Assembly (NCBI RefSeq): GCF_001428045.1 | Contig: NZ_LMSD01000042.1 | Location: 149,891 to 213,890 of the forward strand | From: Paenibacillus sp. Soil750 | GTDB lineage: Bacteria; Bacillota; Bacilli; Paenibacillales; NBRC-103111 | Direction of reading: 5' to 3' | Length of the DNA: 64,000 nucleotides | Part shown: one piece after another, positions 1 through 7,054 of the stretch | How positions within the stretch are numbered: position 1 is the stretch's first letter | Layout of the letters: each line of letters opens with the position of its first letter | Made by a program: the position numbers and the translations under genes | Notes under the pieces: model-generated | The model's input: only the letters and a program-made list of their open reading frames with translations | What the model was told of the DNA's origin: nothing | The model's database searches: none

Positions 1-52
1 CGTAGCTAAAGTAGTAAAAGGCGGACGTCGTTTCAGCTTCAGCGCACTTGTT
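1..52 (+). pseudogene. Fragment encoding ribosomal protein S5 (rpsE-like)
   Basis: In frame from base 2 the plus strand reads VAKVVKGGRRFSFSALV. From memory of the family this is the conserved stretch near the N-terminus of ribosomal protein S5 in Bacillales. After codon 17 the S5 similarity stops: the expected VVGD continuation is replaced by unrelated residues ending in a stop at about 110. No other ribosomal gene is visible. It is either the edge of a duplicated or rearranged rpsE, or a chimeric join at a contig end. Confidence 0.55.
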
Positions 53-153
53 TCATTAAATGGAGCCCTATCTTCAAGGGAACTCGTTTCGGTTTTATTA
101 TCAGTAAGATGAAGCGTCTCGTCATTAAATGGATTATAGGAAGTATTTTTCAT
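1..153 (-). CDS. Partial hypothetical protein, N-terminal 51 residues
   Basis: An open frame starts at ATG 153-151 behind a strong GAGGAGG ribosome binding site and runs off the left edge of the window. The visible N-terminus (MKNTSYNPFNDETLHL...) is polar and resembles no family I know. It lies 55 bases downstream of the ATP-grasp gene at 209-979 on the same strand, so the two may be co-transcribed. The last 17 codons are antisense to a stretch that encodes ribosomal protein S5 on the plus strand, so the native C-terminal part may be lost or may be an assembly artefact. Confidence 0.5.
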   Translation of the reverse strand, partial: MKNTSYNPFNDETLHLTDNKTETSSLEDRAPFNETSALKLKRRPPFTTLAT

Positions 154-208
154 TTTAGACCTCCTCAAATCTCGCTCCCGTAATAGACAGCCCTTTTGTA
201 TTAGTTAT

Positions 209-979
209 TCAAGGAATTTTGACTGAGATGTTCTTTTTGTAAAGCTTCCTCATACATTTCCAACAAATTTTCTCGGGTCTAGTGTTCACCTCAATAACCC
301 ATGGTTTTAAGTTTTGATCCATGCCAATATCAATCCCAAAAAGCTGAATACCAGGATAATTTTTTTCGAGCTGCTTGCATATACGACTTCCCAATTTATT
401 TAAGTTCATGACGACTTTTTTTTGAGTAGTTGGATTGGTATGCGAGGCTAACAGGTCCTCGACGGATAATGCGGTACCTCCACTGCGGATATTCGTCACA
501 ATTTTTTTGTGATGCGCAACGCGACCAACAAAGCCTTCATTTCGCCAAGTATGATCCTTTTGTTTTGTAATCATTAAGCGAAGGTCAAACGGGCGTTTGT
601 TCCATCGGAGCAGGTCTATGCCTTGTTGGATGAGATAATCGGCGTTCACTCTTTTGCCCAAAAAAAAGGCATATACTTCTTCTTTTGCTTGAAACTTATG
701 TTGCTGGGTTCCTGAATGGATACGAAAATACGGTTTTTTTTCATGCACAATCCTTCGAACCTGCATGACCCCCACTCCAAAAGCTCCTTGATTAGGTTTC
801 AAATAAACAGTCTTATAACGAGAAAGCATAGCAAAGAAAGATTGTTTATTTAGTTTCATCGTTGCGGGAAGGTGTCTGTTAACCTGTCTGTTCTTCATTA
901 ATTCACGATGTTGATCCCACTTTATACCTTTTGCAGGTTTTTTCGGTTTGATAGGAACGGCGACATTACTTTGTCTCAT
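209..979 (-). CDS. YheC/YheD-type ATP-grasp protein, short form
   Basis: A 256-residue protein made almost only of the ATP-grasp fold of the YheC/YheD (spore coat-associated) family. Visible motifs are the nucleotide-binding strand and loop VYLKPNQGAFGVG (about 58-70), the QQG...FDLRLMI segment (about 118-138) and the metal-binding end IEVNTRP (about 230-236). It lacks the N-terminal domain carried by the five paralogues at 56.6-62.9 kb. ATG at 979 has AGGAG nine bases upstream. ATP-grasp enzymes join a carboxylate to an amine or thiol through an acyl phosphate; the substrate here is unknown. It is divergent from the CapA-like gene. Confidence 0.85.
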   Translation of the reverse strand: MRQSNVAVPIKPKKPAKGIKWDQHRELMKNRQVNRHLPATMKLNKQSFFAMLSRYKTVYLKPNQGAFGVGVMQVRRIVHEKKPYFRIHSGTQQHKFQAKEEVYAFFLGKRVNADYLIQQGIDLLRWNKRPFDLRLMITKQKDHTWRNEGFVGRVAHHKKIVTNIRSGGTALSVEDLLASHTNPTTQKKVVMNLNKLGSRICKQLEKNYPGIQLFGIDIGMDQNLKPWVIEVNTRPEKICWKCMRKLYKKNISVKIP

Positions 980-1109
980 CGATTAGTCTCCTCACACTAG
1001 TATTTCCATATCCTATTCAGCTAGCTGTAACAGGCTTTAGGACATCGCCTATTCTGCAAACAATAATTCCTTTCATTGAATAAATTAGTCAGGGAAGGAG
1101 TGAGTGCAT

Positions 1110-2108
1110 GTGATCAAAATAACGATTGCCGCTGTCGGAGATTTATTGATGAAAAGTGAAATCATTGCCTCTGCTAAAAGATCAAGCGGATATACGTTCA
1201 GTCCTATTTTTGAAAAAGTTAAACCTTATCTAAAAAAACACGATTTAACGATCGGGAATCTGGAAACGACGTTCTCCGGTAAAAGGAAATTGGGCGTTAT
1301 CGGAAGCCGTCCAAAATGTAACTGTCCGAGAGAGCGAAGGAATCCGAAAACTGGTTTTCCATTATTCAACTGCCCTGATGCGTTGGCGTCAACTTTGAGA
1401 AACGTCGGGCTTCATGTATTAACTACTGCAAACAACCATTGTATGGACGGAGGAGTAACCGGTTTAAAACGAACACTGAATGTCCTCGATAAACAAGGAC
1501 TCAAGCATACGGGAACCTTCCGTTCCATCCAAGAATCTAAGCGTCATCTGATTATGCGTGTAAAAGGAGTGAATATTGGGATTCTATCGTATACGAAAGG
1601 CACTAATTCCATTCAAGTACCTAATCGGTGGTTGGTTAACCACATCGACCAAAAGAAGATGATAGCGGATATCCGTGAAATGAAAAATAAAACAGATTTC
1701 ATCGTTGTTTACCTCCATTTCGGGAGAGAATATCGGCCATTTCCGGGCAAAAATCAAAAACAATTGATGCATTTACTTTTTAAACAAGGCGTGAATGTGG
1801 TTTTAGGTGCACATCCTCATCTGCTATACCCGGTAACTCAGGCAAAGGTGAAAGACATCTATGGTCAAGTACGAAATCGAGTGGCAGCTCCTTCTTTAGG
1901 TAACTTTGTATCAACGAGGCTAATAAGAAATAATAATACGATTCGGGGAATGATTTTGTCATTGACTCTATCTAAAAATGAACGAGGGATAACAGATATC
2001 TTAAAAATTGATCGTATTCCTACGATTGTGGAGAGGAGAAAGACTAATAAGAAAACTTTTACAGTTATCCGAAGAAAGGAACATAAACTTGTCGCTCAAC
2101 GGAATTAA
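1110..2108 (+). CDS. CapA/PgsA-family metallophosphatase-like protein
   Basis: A 332-residue member of the CapA family (poly-gamma-glutamate capsule synthesis, calcineurin-like fold). Family motifs are AVGDLLM near the start, IGNLETTFSG, ANNHCMDGG, GAHPHLLYPV and SLGNFV. No signal peptide or membrane anchor is visible, unlike classical CapA/PgsA. A Cys-containing segment (KCNCPRERRNPKTGFPLFNC) sits after the NLE motif. GTG 1110 is preferred over GTG 1104 because AAGGAG lies nine bases before it. It is divergent from the ATP-grasp gene at 209-979. CapA proteins usually work with an ATP-dependent ligase, so a joint role is possible but inferred. Confidence 0.85.
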   Translation: MIKITIAAVGDLLMKSEIIASAKRSSGYTFSPIFEKVKPYLKKHDLTIGNLETTFSGKRKLGVIGSRPKCNCPRERRNPKTGFPLFNCPDALASTLRNVGLHVLTTANNHCMDGGVTGLKRTLNVLDKQGLKHTGTFRSIQESKRHLIMRVKGVNIGILSYTKGTNSIQVPNRWLVNHIDQKKMIADIREMKNKTDFIVVYLHFGREYRPFPGKNQKQLMHLLFKQGVNVVLGAHPHLLYPVTQAKVKDIYGQVRNRVAAPSLGNFVSTRLIRNNNTIRGMILSLTLSKNERGITDILKIDRIPTIVERRKTNKKTFTVIRRKEHKLVAQRN

Positions 2109-2683
2109 GAGTATAAACATTCCTTTGACTATTCCAGGTGACACCCTCCTTAAATTCTTATGATTCAGGGTATGAGCATGGTTTTTTAACTGATTGGGTA
2201 TTATGTCAACAACTTTTACCTCTCTCGTTGAAAGTGTTTAAGTTCATTCGTTAGTGCACGTTTAGCTGAGAAGGTACTGAAACCTTGGTGTCATGCCCGT
2301 AACCTCAATGAAATCAACAGCAAAGTTTAACAGTGCCATAATAAAAAAGAAAAAGCTGCGTTAGCAGCTTGTCATTCGTCTGTATTCTTTCAGATAAGCA
2401 GACTGTTATAATTTCTCTTGCCCTAGGTAGCCTAATGTACAAAAGGAACTGAATGCCTGAATAGACATGCACCTCCTAGTGCTCTTACATGAAATATCGT
2501 CAGATTTATAAAATTAAGTATTAGACTGGCCCTGAAAATGAAACAGCGACAGGCTAGGACTCGAATATAAAGTCTTAGACTGGCGCTGTGTTATTGAACT
2601 ATAGTTTCTCGTTAGCGGAATGACCTATTTGTTATTAGACGATGCGGTTCAGCTTATCGAGGCTATCGGCATATTATCACCAG

Positions 2684-2707
2684 GCTGCCTATATGGCAGC
2701 TTTTTTT
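2684..2707 (+). terminator. Terminator-like hairpin
   Basis: GCTGCC and GGCAGC form a perfect 6-bp stem with loop TATAT, followed by seven T. The preceding ATCGGC...ATTATCACC sequence resembles that at about 9265-9290, so it may belong to a repeated element rather than to a local gene. Confidence 0.6.
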
Positions 2708-2809
2708 AAATTTCTTTTAACTATTGCCCCTTAATGTCACTTGTTTTAAACCAACTGCAACTCCAAAGTCATCCATACCAACTGGGAAATTAATCTGTTT
2801 TTTATTTGT

Positions 2810-2868
2810 GTTGACGGCAACATATTTTAAATGCTATTCTGTGTATAATCGATTATGTTGACGACCAC
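2810..2868 (+). promoter_or_regulatory. MarR promoter with two operator-like repeats
   Basis: A sigma-A-like promoter is visible: TTGACG (2811-2816), an 18-base spacer and TATTCT (2835-2840). A partly palindromic motif GTTGACGGCAAC overlaps the -35 (2810-2821) and a related copy GTTGACGACCAC follows at 2857-2868. Both are followed by ACATATTT, so they form a direct repeat 47 bases apart. This is a plausible autoregulatory operator pair for the MarR protein. Confidence 0.5.
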
Positions 2869-2893
2869 ATATTTGAAAGAAGGGATGAAACTA

Positions 2894-3361
2894 TTGAAGA
2901 AAAACATCATTAACGAAGCCATTGAGAATGAAATCAGTTCGGTAACGCATTTTCCCGTAAGCTTCTCTATATTCAGTGTGGCTCGTTCACATCATAGAAA
3001 TGCAGGACAGCTGCTTCGAGAAGCAGGCCTATACCCAGGGCAGGAACTCGTACTGATGCAGTTGTGGCACCGAGACAGCCAATCACAGAATAGTCTTTCA
3101 AGGTCACTGCGCCTTGATCACTCGACAATAGCTAAATCCGTTCGACGTTTGGAAGATGCGGGGCTGGTTACCTGCAGCCGCTCCCAGGAAGATAAACGCG
3201 TAACCATCGTATCGCTCACTCAAACAGGGCGTGAAGTTGAACCCAGAGTGATTCAGGCTTGGAGCAAGCTGGAAGAGATCACAACGAAAGTTCTCAATGA
3301 CGAAGAAAAAATACAGTTTGTAGCTCTGGCACAAAAAATAGCCGCTTCTTTAGAAACATAA
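2894..3361 (+). CDS. MarR-family transcriptional regulator
   Basis: A winged-helix MarR regulator of about 155 residues. The core runs from GQELVLMQLWHRDSQSQNSLSR through the recognition helix (DHSTIAKSVRRLEDAGLV) and the wing (SRSQEDKRVTIVSLTQTG). TTG 2894 has GAAGGG at nine bases. The in-frame ATGs at 2855 and 2885 are possible, but the first would place an operator-like repeat inside the coding region and the second abuts the ribosome binding site. It lies 44 bases upstream of the oxidoreductase at 3406, which it probably controls in response to a reactive or aromatic compound (inference). Confidence 0.88.
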   Translation: MKKNIINEAIENEISSVTHFPVSFSIFSVARSHHRNAGQLLREAGLYPGQELVLMQLWHRDSQSQNSLSRSLRLDHSTIAKSVRRLEDAGLVTCSRSQEDKRVTIVSLTQTGREVEPRVIQAWSKLEEITTKVLNDEEKIQFVALAQKIAASLET

Positions 3362-3405
3362 CTGTACATTTTTAAAAAATGATGAATGATAAAGGAGAGA
3401 TAAGC

Positions 3406-4344
3406 ATGTCTAATAAGTCGATGCAAGCCATTCTGGTCAATGAATATGGTGGTCCAAATGTCTTAAAGATAGCAACAGTTGAACGCCCCAAGCAGCAAAA
3501 GGATGAAGTGCTCGTTCGCATCGTATATGCTACGATTATTCCGCTAGACTATAAAATCCGTAACGGTTGGCTTCAAGAAGTTTTTCCTGTAACCCTCCCC
3601 TACATTCCTGGATTTTACGCTTCCGGCGTTGTCGAAGAGGTAGGGCAAGATGTAGTGGATTTCAAGCCCGGTGATCGCATTTTTGGTAGTATTAGAGGAG
3701 CCTACTCAGAATATGGCATTGCGAAAGTCCATGAATTAGTTAAGATGCCCGATATTCTTACCTTTGAAGATGCAGCAACGATTAAAGCAGGAGCCGAAAC
3801 GGCTTGGAAAGCGTTGTTCACTGAAGGTGAACTCCAATCTGGCCAAACCGTTCTCATTCATGCTGCAGCAGGCGGCGTTGGACAGTTTGCCGTTCAGCTG
3901 GCCAAATGGAAGGGAGCGACCGTGATCGCTACGGCTTCAACTTCTAACATGGACTTCGTCAAGTCATTGGGTGCGGATCAAGTCATCGATTATACCCTGA
4001 CAGCTTTCGAAGACGTCGTCAAAGAAGTGGATCTCGTCATCGATTCCATTGGAGGCGAGACCGAGAATCGATCATGGGCCGTTCTGAAGAAGGGGGGAAT
4101 TCTCGTCGCTTTGACTCAGGATCCATCTCAAGAGAACGCTCAAAAGTATGGCGTAACAGCTAAATTTAACACCAAATTCCCAACATACGCGAATCTGCAG
4201 AGCTTAACGGAATTAATTGCAGACGGTACGATTAAAGCAGCGATTGATTCCATATTCCCGCTAAACCAAGCTAATAAAGCACTGGAGAAAAGCGAAGCAA
4301 GACATGGACGCGGAAGAATTTTGCTGCACATAAACTCAATCTAA
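3406..4344 (+). CDS. NADP-dependent zinc-type/quinone oxidoreductase (MDR family)
   Basis: A 312-residue medium-chain dehydrogenase/reductase of the quinone oxidoreductase type. The N-terminal GroES-like domain includes VLVRIVYATIIPLDYKIRNG and GFYASGVVEEVG; the nucleotide-binding motif is VLIHAAAGGVGQFAVQLAKW, followed by a Rossmann fold. Zinc-ligand cysteines are absent, as expected of the quinone reductase subgroup. ATG 3406 follows AAAGGAGA with good spacing; the upstream ATG 3379 lacks one. It follows the MarR gene and is probably co-transcribed for detoxification of quinones or alkenals (inference). Confidence 0.9.
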   Translation: MSNKSMQAILVNEYGGPNVLKIATVERPKQQKDEVLVRIVYATIIPLDYKIRNGWLQEVFPVTLPYIPGFYASGVVEEVGQDVVDFKPGDRIFGSIRGAYSEYGIAKVHELVKMPDILTFEDAATIKAGAETAWKALFTEGELQSGQTVLIHAAAGGVGQFAVQLAKWKGATVIATASTSNMDFVKSLGADQVIDYTLTAFEDVVKEVDLVIDSIGGETENRSWAVLKKGGILVALTQDPSQENAQKYGVTAKFNTKFPTYANLQSLTELIADGTIKAAIDSIFPLNQANKALEKSEARHGRGRILLHINSI

Positions 4345-4633
4345 CAACAACTGTATGAATAGAAGTTTGGATATTAAAACACGAGAGCAACACGAGTGTA
4401 TACCACACTAAGTGTTGTTTTCTTCATTCACATCAAACTATTCTGGCTAATCGTATTGTTAGGTCACTTCCCCCAAGAAAATTTTTCCTCTTCACTTATG
4501 GTAGGGTTCACCGGAATTAATCTTCATCTAATCTGCCCTTTAGTTGAGGCAGCCAATCAATTATTCCTATGATATTGCAAATTTATGTGCGTTTGGATGC
4601 AGGTTTTTAAGTTACTAAATGAAAATGTAATTA
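4345..4633. other. Gene-free stretch
   Basis: No gene seen. A weak CAACAC/GTGTTG hairpin followed by TTTTC at about 4388-4422 may terminate the oxidoreductase transcript. Confidence 0.4.
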
Positions 4634-4909
4634 CTAACTGCATTCGTACATTTGAAGCGAATACCCACCATAGTTCCTTCTTGCTACTTCGAAAATGTAA
4701 CTTCCAACCATAGAATAAACAGAATCCAAAGAATCATTATCTATTTCATACTCACATAATTCTTCAAGAATATCGTCTACTTTACGTAGGCTTTGTACAC
4801 TAAAATCAAAATTCCCTTTATCAGAAAAATTATTTGTGAAGCTTTCTGCCGTTGAAAAGGAAAAGCAACAGATCGCGAGGAAATCCGCCCGGTAGTTTAA
4901 TACAACGTC
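4634..4909 (-). pseudogene. 5'-truncated small hypothetical gene
   Basis: An open frame of 91 codons without any ATG, GTG or TTG near its 5' end, bounded by stops at 4912-4910 and 4636-4634. The encoded text has coding character and reads like a small acidic accessory protein: FDFSVQSLRKVDDILEEL, then SMVGSYIFEVARRNYGG. I recall similar short proteins in accessory regions of Gram-positive bacteria but cannot name the family. The start has been lost, and the remnant abuts the HxlR terminator. Confidence 0.5.
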
Positions 4910-4918
4910 CTATAATGT

Positions 4919-4946
4919 AAAAAAGCGATGGATTGGTTCCATCGCT
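4919..4946 (-). terminator. Terminator of the HxlR gene
   Basis: AGCGATGGA and TCCATCGCT (4924-4932/4938-4946) form a 9-bp stem. On the minus strand it is followed by six T (4919-4924). It sits 21 bases after the HxlR stop codon. Confidence 0.8.
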
Positions 4947-4967
4947 CTACTCTCGTCTTACAACCGA

Positions 4968-5351
4968 TTATGTTTCCCGTCTATCAACCTTAACGAATCT
5001 CTTTCCCCATTCGCAGAGAGGGTCGAGCACTGTTTTCAATGACCATCCACTTTCAGTAAGTTCATAAACGACTTTGACTGGTACTTCCGGGAAGACGGTG
5101 CGGAGAATGAGTCCATCCGCTTCGAGTTCCTTCAGTTGCTGGGTGAGCATTTTCTGTGTAATTGGTGTAAGCTCCCGCTTCATCTCCCCGTTACGCATTG
5201 CTCCCTGCTCCGCGAGTATACAAAGGATGGCTGTCTTCCATTTGCCGCCGATTCGATCCAGTGTCGCTTCCGTAGGGTTAGAATAGTTCTCTTTCATGAC
5301 GCTGGAATGTGCCTTGTTGGCCTTGAATGTTATGCTAACCTCCCCCTTCAA
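4968..5351 (-). CDS. HxlR-family transcriptional regulator
   Basis: A winged-helix regulator of the HxlR family. The hallmark is TLDRIGGKWKTAILCILAEQ followed by FN-type positions LTPITQKMLTQQLKELEADGL and the wing VYELTESG. The conserved HxlR Cys near the N-terminus is not obvious, so the redox sensing known for some members is not supported. The start is uncertain: TTG 5351 has a weak site, while a strong GGGGAGG lies just inside the frame and ATG 5297 has none. It is divergent from the oxidoreductase at 5468, its probable target. Confidence 0.88.
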   Translation of the reverse strand: MKGEVSITFKANKAHSSVMKENYSNPTEATLDRIGGKWKTAILCILAEQGAMRNGEMKRELTPITQKMLTQQLKELEADGLILRTVFPEVPVKVVYELTESGWSLKTVLDPLCEWGKRFVKVDRRET

Positions 5352-5467
5352 AGTACCTATTCGGTAACTATATTACTGAAAAGTGCGTAATTTTCTAATT
5401 TGATTATATCGTGTACACTCAGTGTTGTCAGCATCACAGACGAACCAGAACTAGGAGGAAGAGAATC

Positions 5468-6577
5468 ATGAACAAGAAGAACCAGTGGGGCGTAGGCATC
5501 GTTGGAGTGGGAGGATGGGGCGGCACAGCTCATGTCCCCGCACTAGAGGCGTTGGAGAACTACGAGGTAAAGGCGCTTACTGGCACGCGCTTGGACACTG
5601 CACAGGCGGCGGCCGAGCGACACGGCATCGAGAGGTTCTATACCGATGTGCTAGAGATGGCAAAACAACCTGACGTTGATATTGTGACCATCACTGTAAA
5701 AGTGCCGGAGCACGATCATCTGATCCGGATGGCACTGGAAGCCGGCAAGAATGTGTACAGTGAATGGCCGCTCTCTCGGACCACCTCCGAGTCGAAGGAA
5801 CTGCTTGTACTTGCGGAGGAACAAGGAGTAAATCATGTCGTCGGTCTTCAAGCTCGGGGTAACCCAACCGTCCGTTACATCCGTGATTTAGTCACTAGGG
5901 GAACTGTCGGACGGGTCCTAGCAGTGAATGCGGTAATAACGATGCCGAGGTTCCCAACTACGAATGGAAATGTGGACTTGGCACATGTCTATCTTCTAGA
6001 TGAATCCAATGGAGCCGATCAATTGACTATCGGGGCCGCGCACATGCTTGATGCAATCGAATATATGGTGGCGCCGTTTGCTGAAGTGTCCGCAACATTG
6101 GCCACGCAATACCCTGAGGTGAACATCCTTGAAACCGGGGAGGTAGTACGGGCGACTGCTCCGGATCATGTGACGATCACCGGCAAACTGACCCAGGGCT
6201 CTATCGTTTCTGCCCAGTTCATAAACGCTGGAACACCCGGTTTTACACTGAAAATTATTGGAACTGAAGGCGAATTTATCGTTACACCGCGCGACGGCCT
6301 AATGTTCCAAATGGATCGGTTGAACCTCAGTTTTGCCCCAACGTCTGGAAAAGTTGAGACGCTGGAAACGCCAGACGATTACTTTCCCTTCGTTACGAGA
6401 GATACTGCCCCAGGACCGGGATACAATGTAGCCCATTTATATGCTTTGTTCTCGGAGCGGATCAATGGAGTTGAGGTTGAACTCCCCGACTTCGCCGATG
6501 CGGTGCGAATGCACCGTTTGATGGACGCCATACGTGCTGCCTCAGTAACCGGCATCCGCCAAACATTGGAGGAGTGA
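5468..6577 (+). CDS. Gfo/Idh/MocA oxidoreductase, Gal80-like
   Basis: A 369-residue NAD(P)-binding protein. The Rossmann motif VGIVGVGGWGGTAHVPAL is followed by the Gfo/Idh/MocA fold. The usual catalytic EKP is replaced by SEWPLSRT, and the C-terminal part (LTIGAAHMLDAIEYM) fits the Gal80-like subgroup, some of which are sensors rather than enzymes. ATG 5468 has AGGAGG nine bases upstream; upstream in-frame starts lack this. It is transcribed alone, divergent from the HxlR gene, and ends at a strong hairpin. Substrate unknown. Confidence 0.85.
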   Translation: MNKKNQWGVGIVGVGGWGGTAHVPALEALENYEVKALTGTRLDTAQAAAERHGIERFYTDVLEMAKQPDVDIVTITVKVPEHDHLIRMALEAGKNVYSEWPLSRTTSESKELLVLAEEQGVNHVVGLQARGNPTVRYIRDLVTRGTVGRVLAVNAVITMPRFPTTNGNVDLAHVYLLDESNGADQLTIGAAHMLDAIEYMVAPFAEVSATLATQYPEVNILETGEVVRATAPDHVTITGKLTQGSIVSAQFINAGTPGFTLKIIGTEGEFIVTPRDGLMFQMDRLNLSFAPTSGKVETLETPDDYFPFVTRDTAPGPGYNVAHLYALFSERINGVEVELPDFADAVRMHRLMDAIRAASVTGIRQTLEE

Positions 6578-6665
6578 GATTCAGGTCCAGCGTAAGCCTA
6601 CTGAATGTACTGATTGGCAGAACTTTGCAGTCGTAGGGTCTCACTAGCCTACCCGTTTGCGGGGA

Positions 6666-6691
6666 GAAGGGCTGCCACTCGGCAGCCCTTC
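6666..6691 (+). terminator. Terminator hairpin after the Gal80-like gene
   Basis: GAAGGGCTGCC and GGCAGCCCTTC form a perfect 11-bp stem with a 4-base loop (ACTC). Few T follow on the plus strand. Confidence 0.7.
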
Positions 6692-6740
6692 CTTCACTGT
6701 TTAACTCCCTCGGTTCGATTAAGTTTTCTCACGTATACTC

Positions 6741-7054
6741 GCTTATTCGCAGGATTTCACCCTTGTTAAAAGACAGGAGGTTTGGAATAGAGTTACCGTA
6801 ATAGACCTTGGCAACATGAAGGCGTACTGAAATAGAGGGAGGTTAACATCCCATATATTCCCATATGCTGCACGCATTCTCCACGCCGCCCCTGGAGGTT
6901 TTCACTCCCATGTCTCAACGGGTCATCGCCCTCTCATTCCTTCGTTACGCCTGTCCAAGGGGTGGAGGCCGGTCTTGCTATCGTTACGGGTCTTTGCCCT
7001 TTGGTTAAACACATCCGGTACCCCGTGCTTTCTTTTAAAATCCTGCGAATAAGC
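6741..7054. repeat. 314-bp segment bounded by a perfect 17-bp inverted repeat
   Basis: GCTTATTCGCAGGATTT (6741-6757) is exactly complementary to 7038-7054. The enclosed DNA has no gene and is rich in short complementary G/C blocks (for example GGGAGGTTAACATCCC at 6838-6853). It lies downstream of the IS110 transposase and overlaps the right subterminal repeat of the element. It could be a structured RNA or a small repeat element. Confidence 0.6.

Larger units (their letters stand above)
2109..2893. other. Gene-free stretch with hairpins and repeat copies
   Basis: No convincing gene. It contains a small hairpin (AAGCTGC/GCAGCTT, 2353-2370), two divergent copies of the AACTAACG-type intergenic repeat (about 2243-2270 and 2594-2624), a terminator-like hairpin (2684-2707), and the promoter and operator-like repeats of the MarR gene (2810-2868). 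The mixture suggests accumulated remnants of accessory units. Confidence 0.6.
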
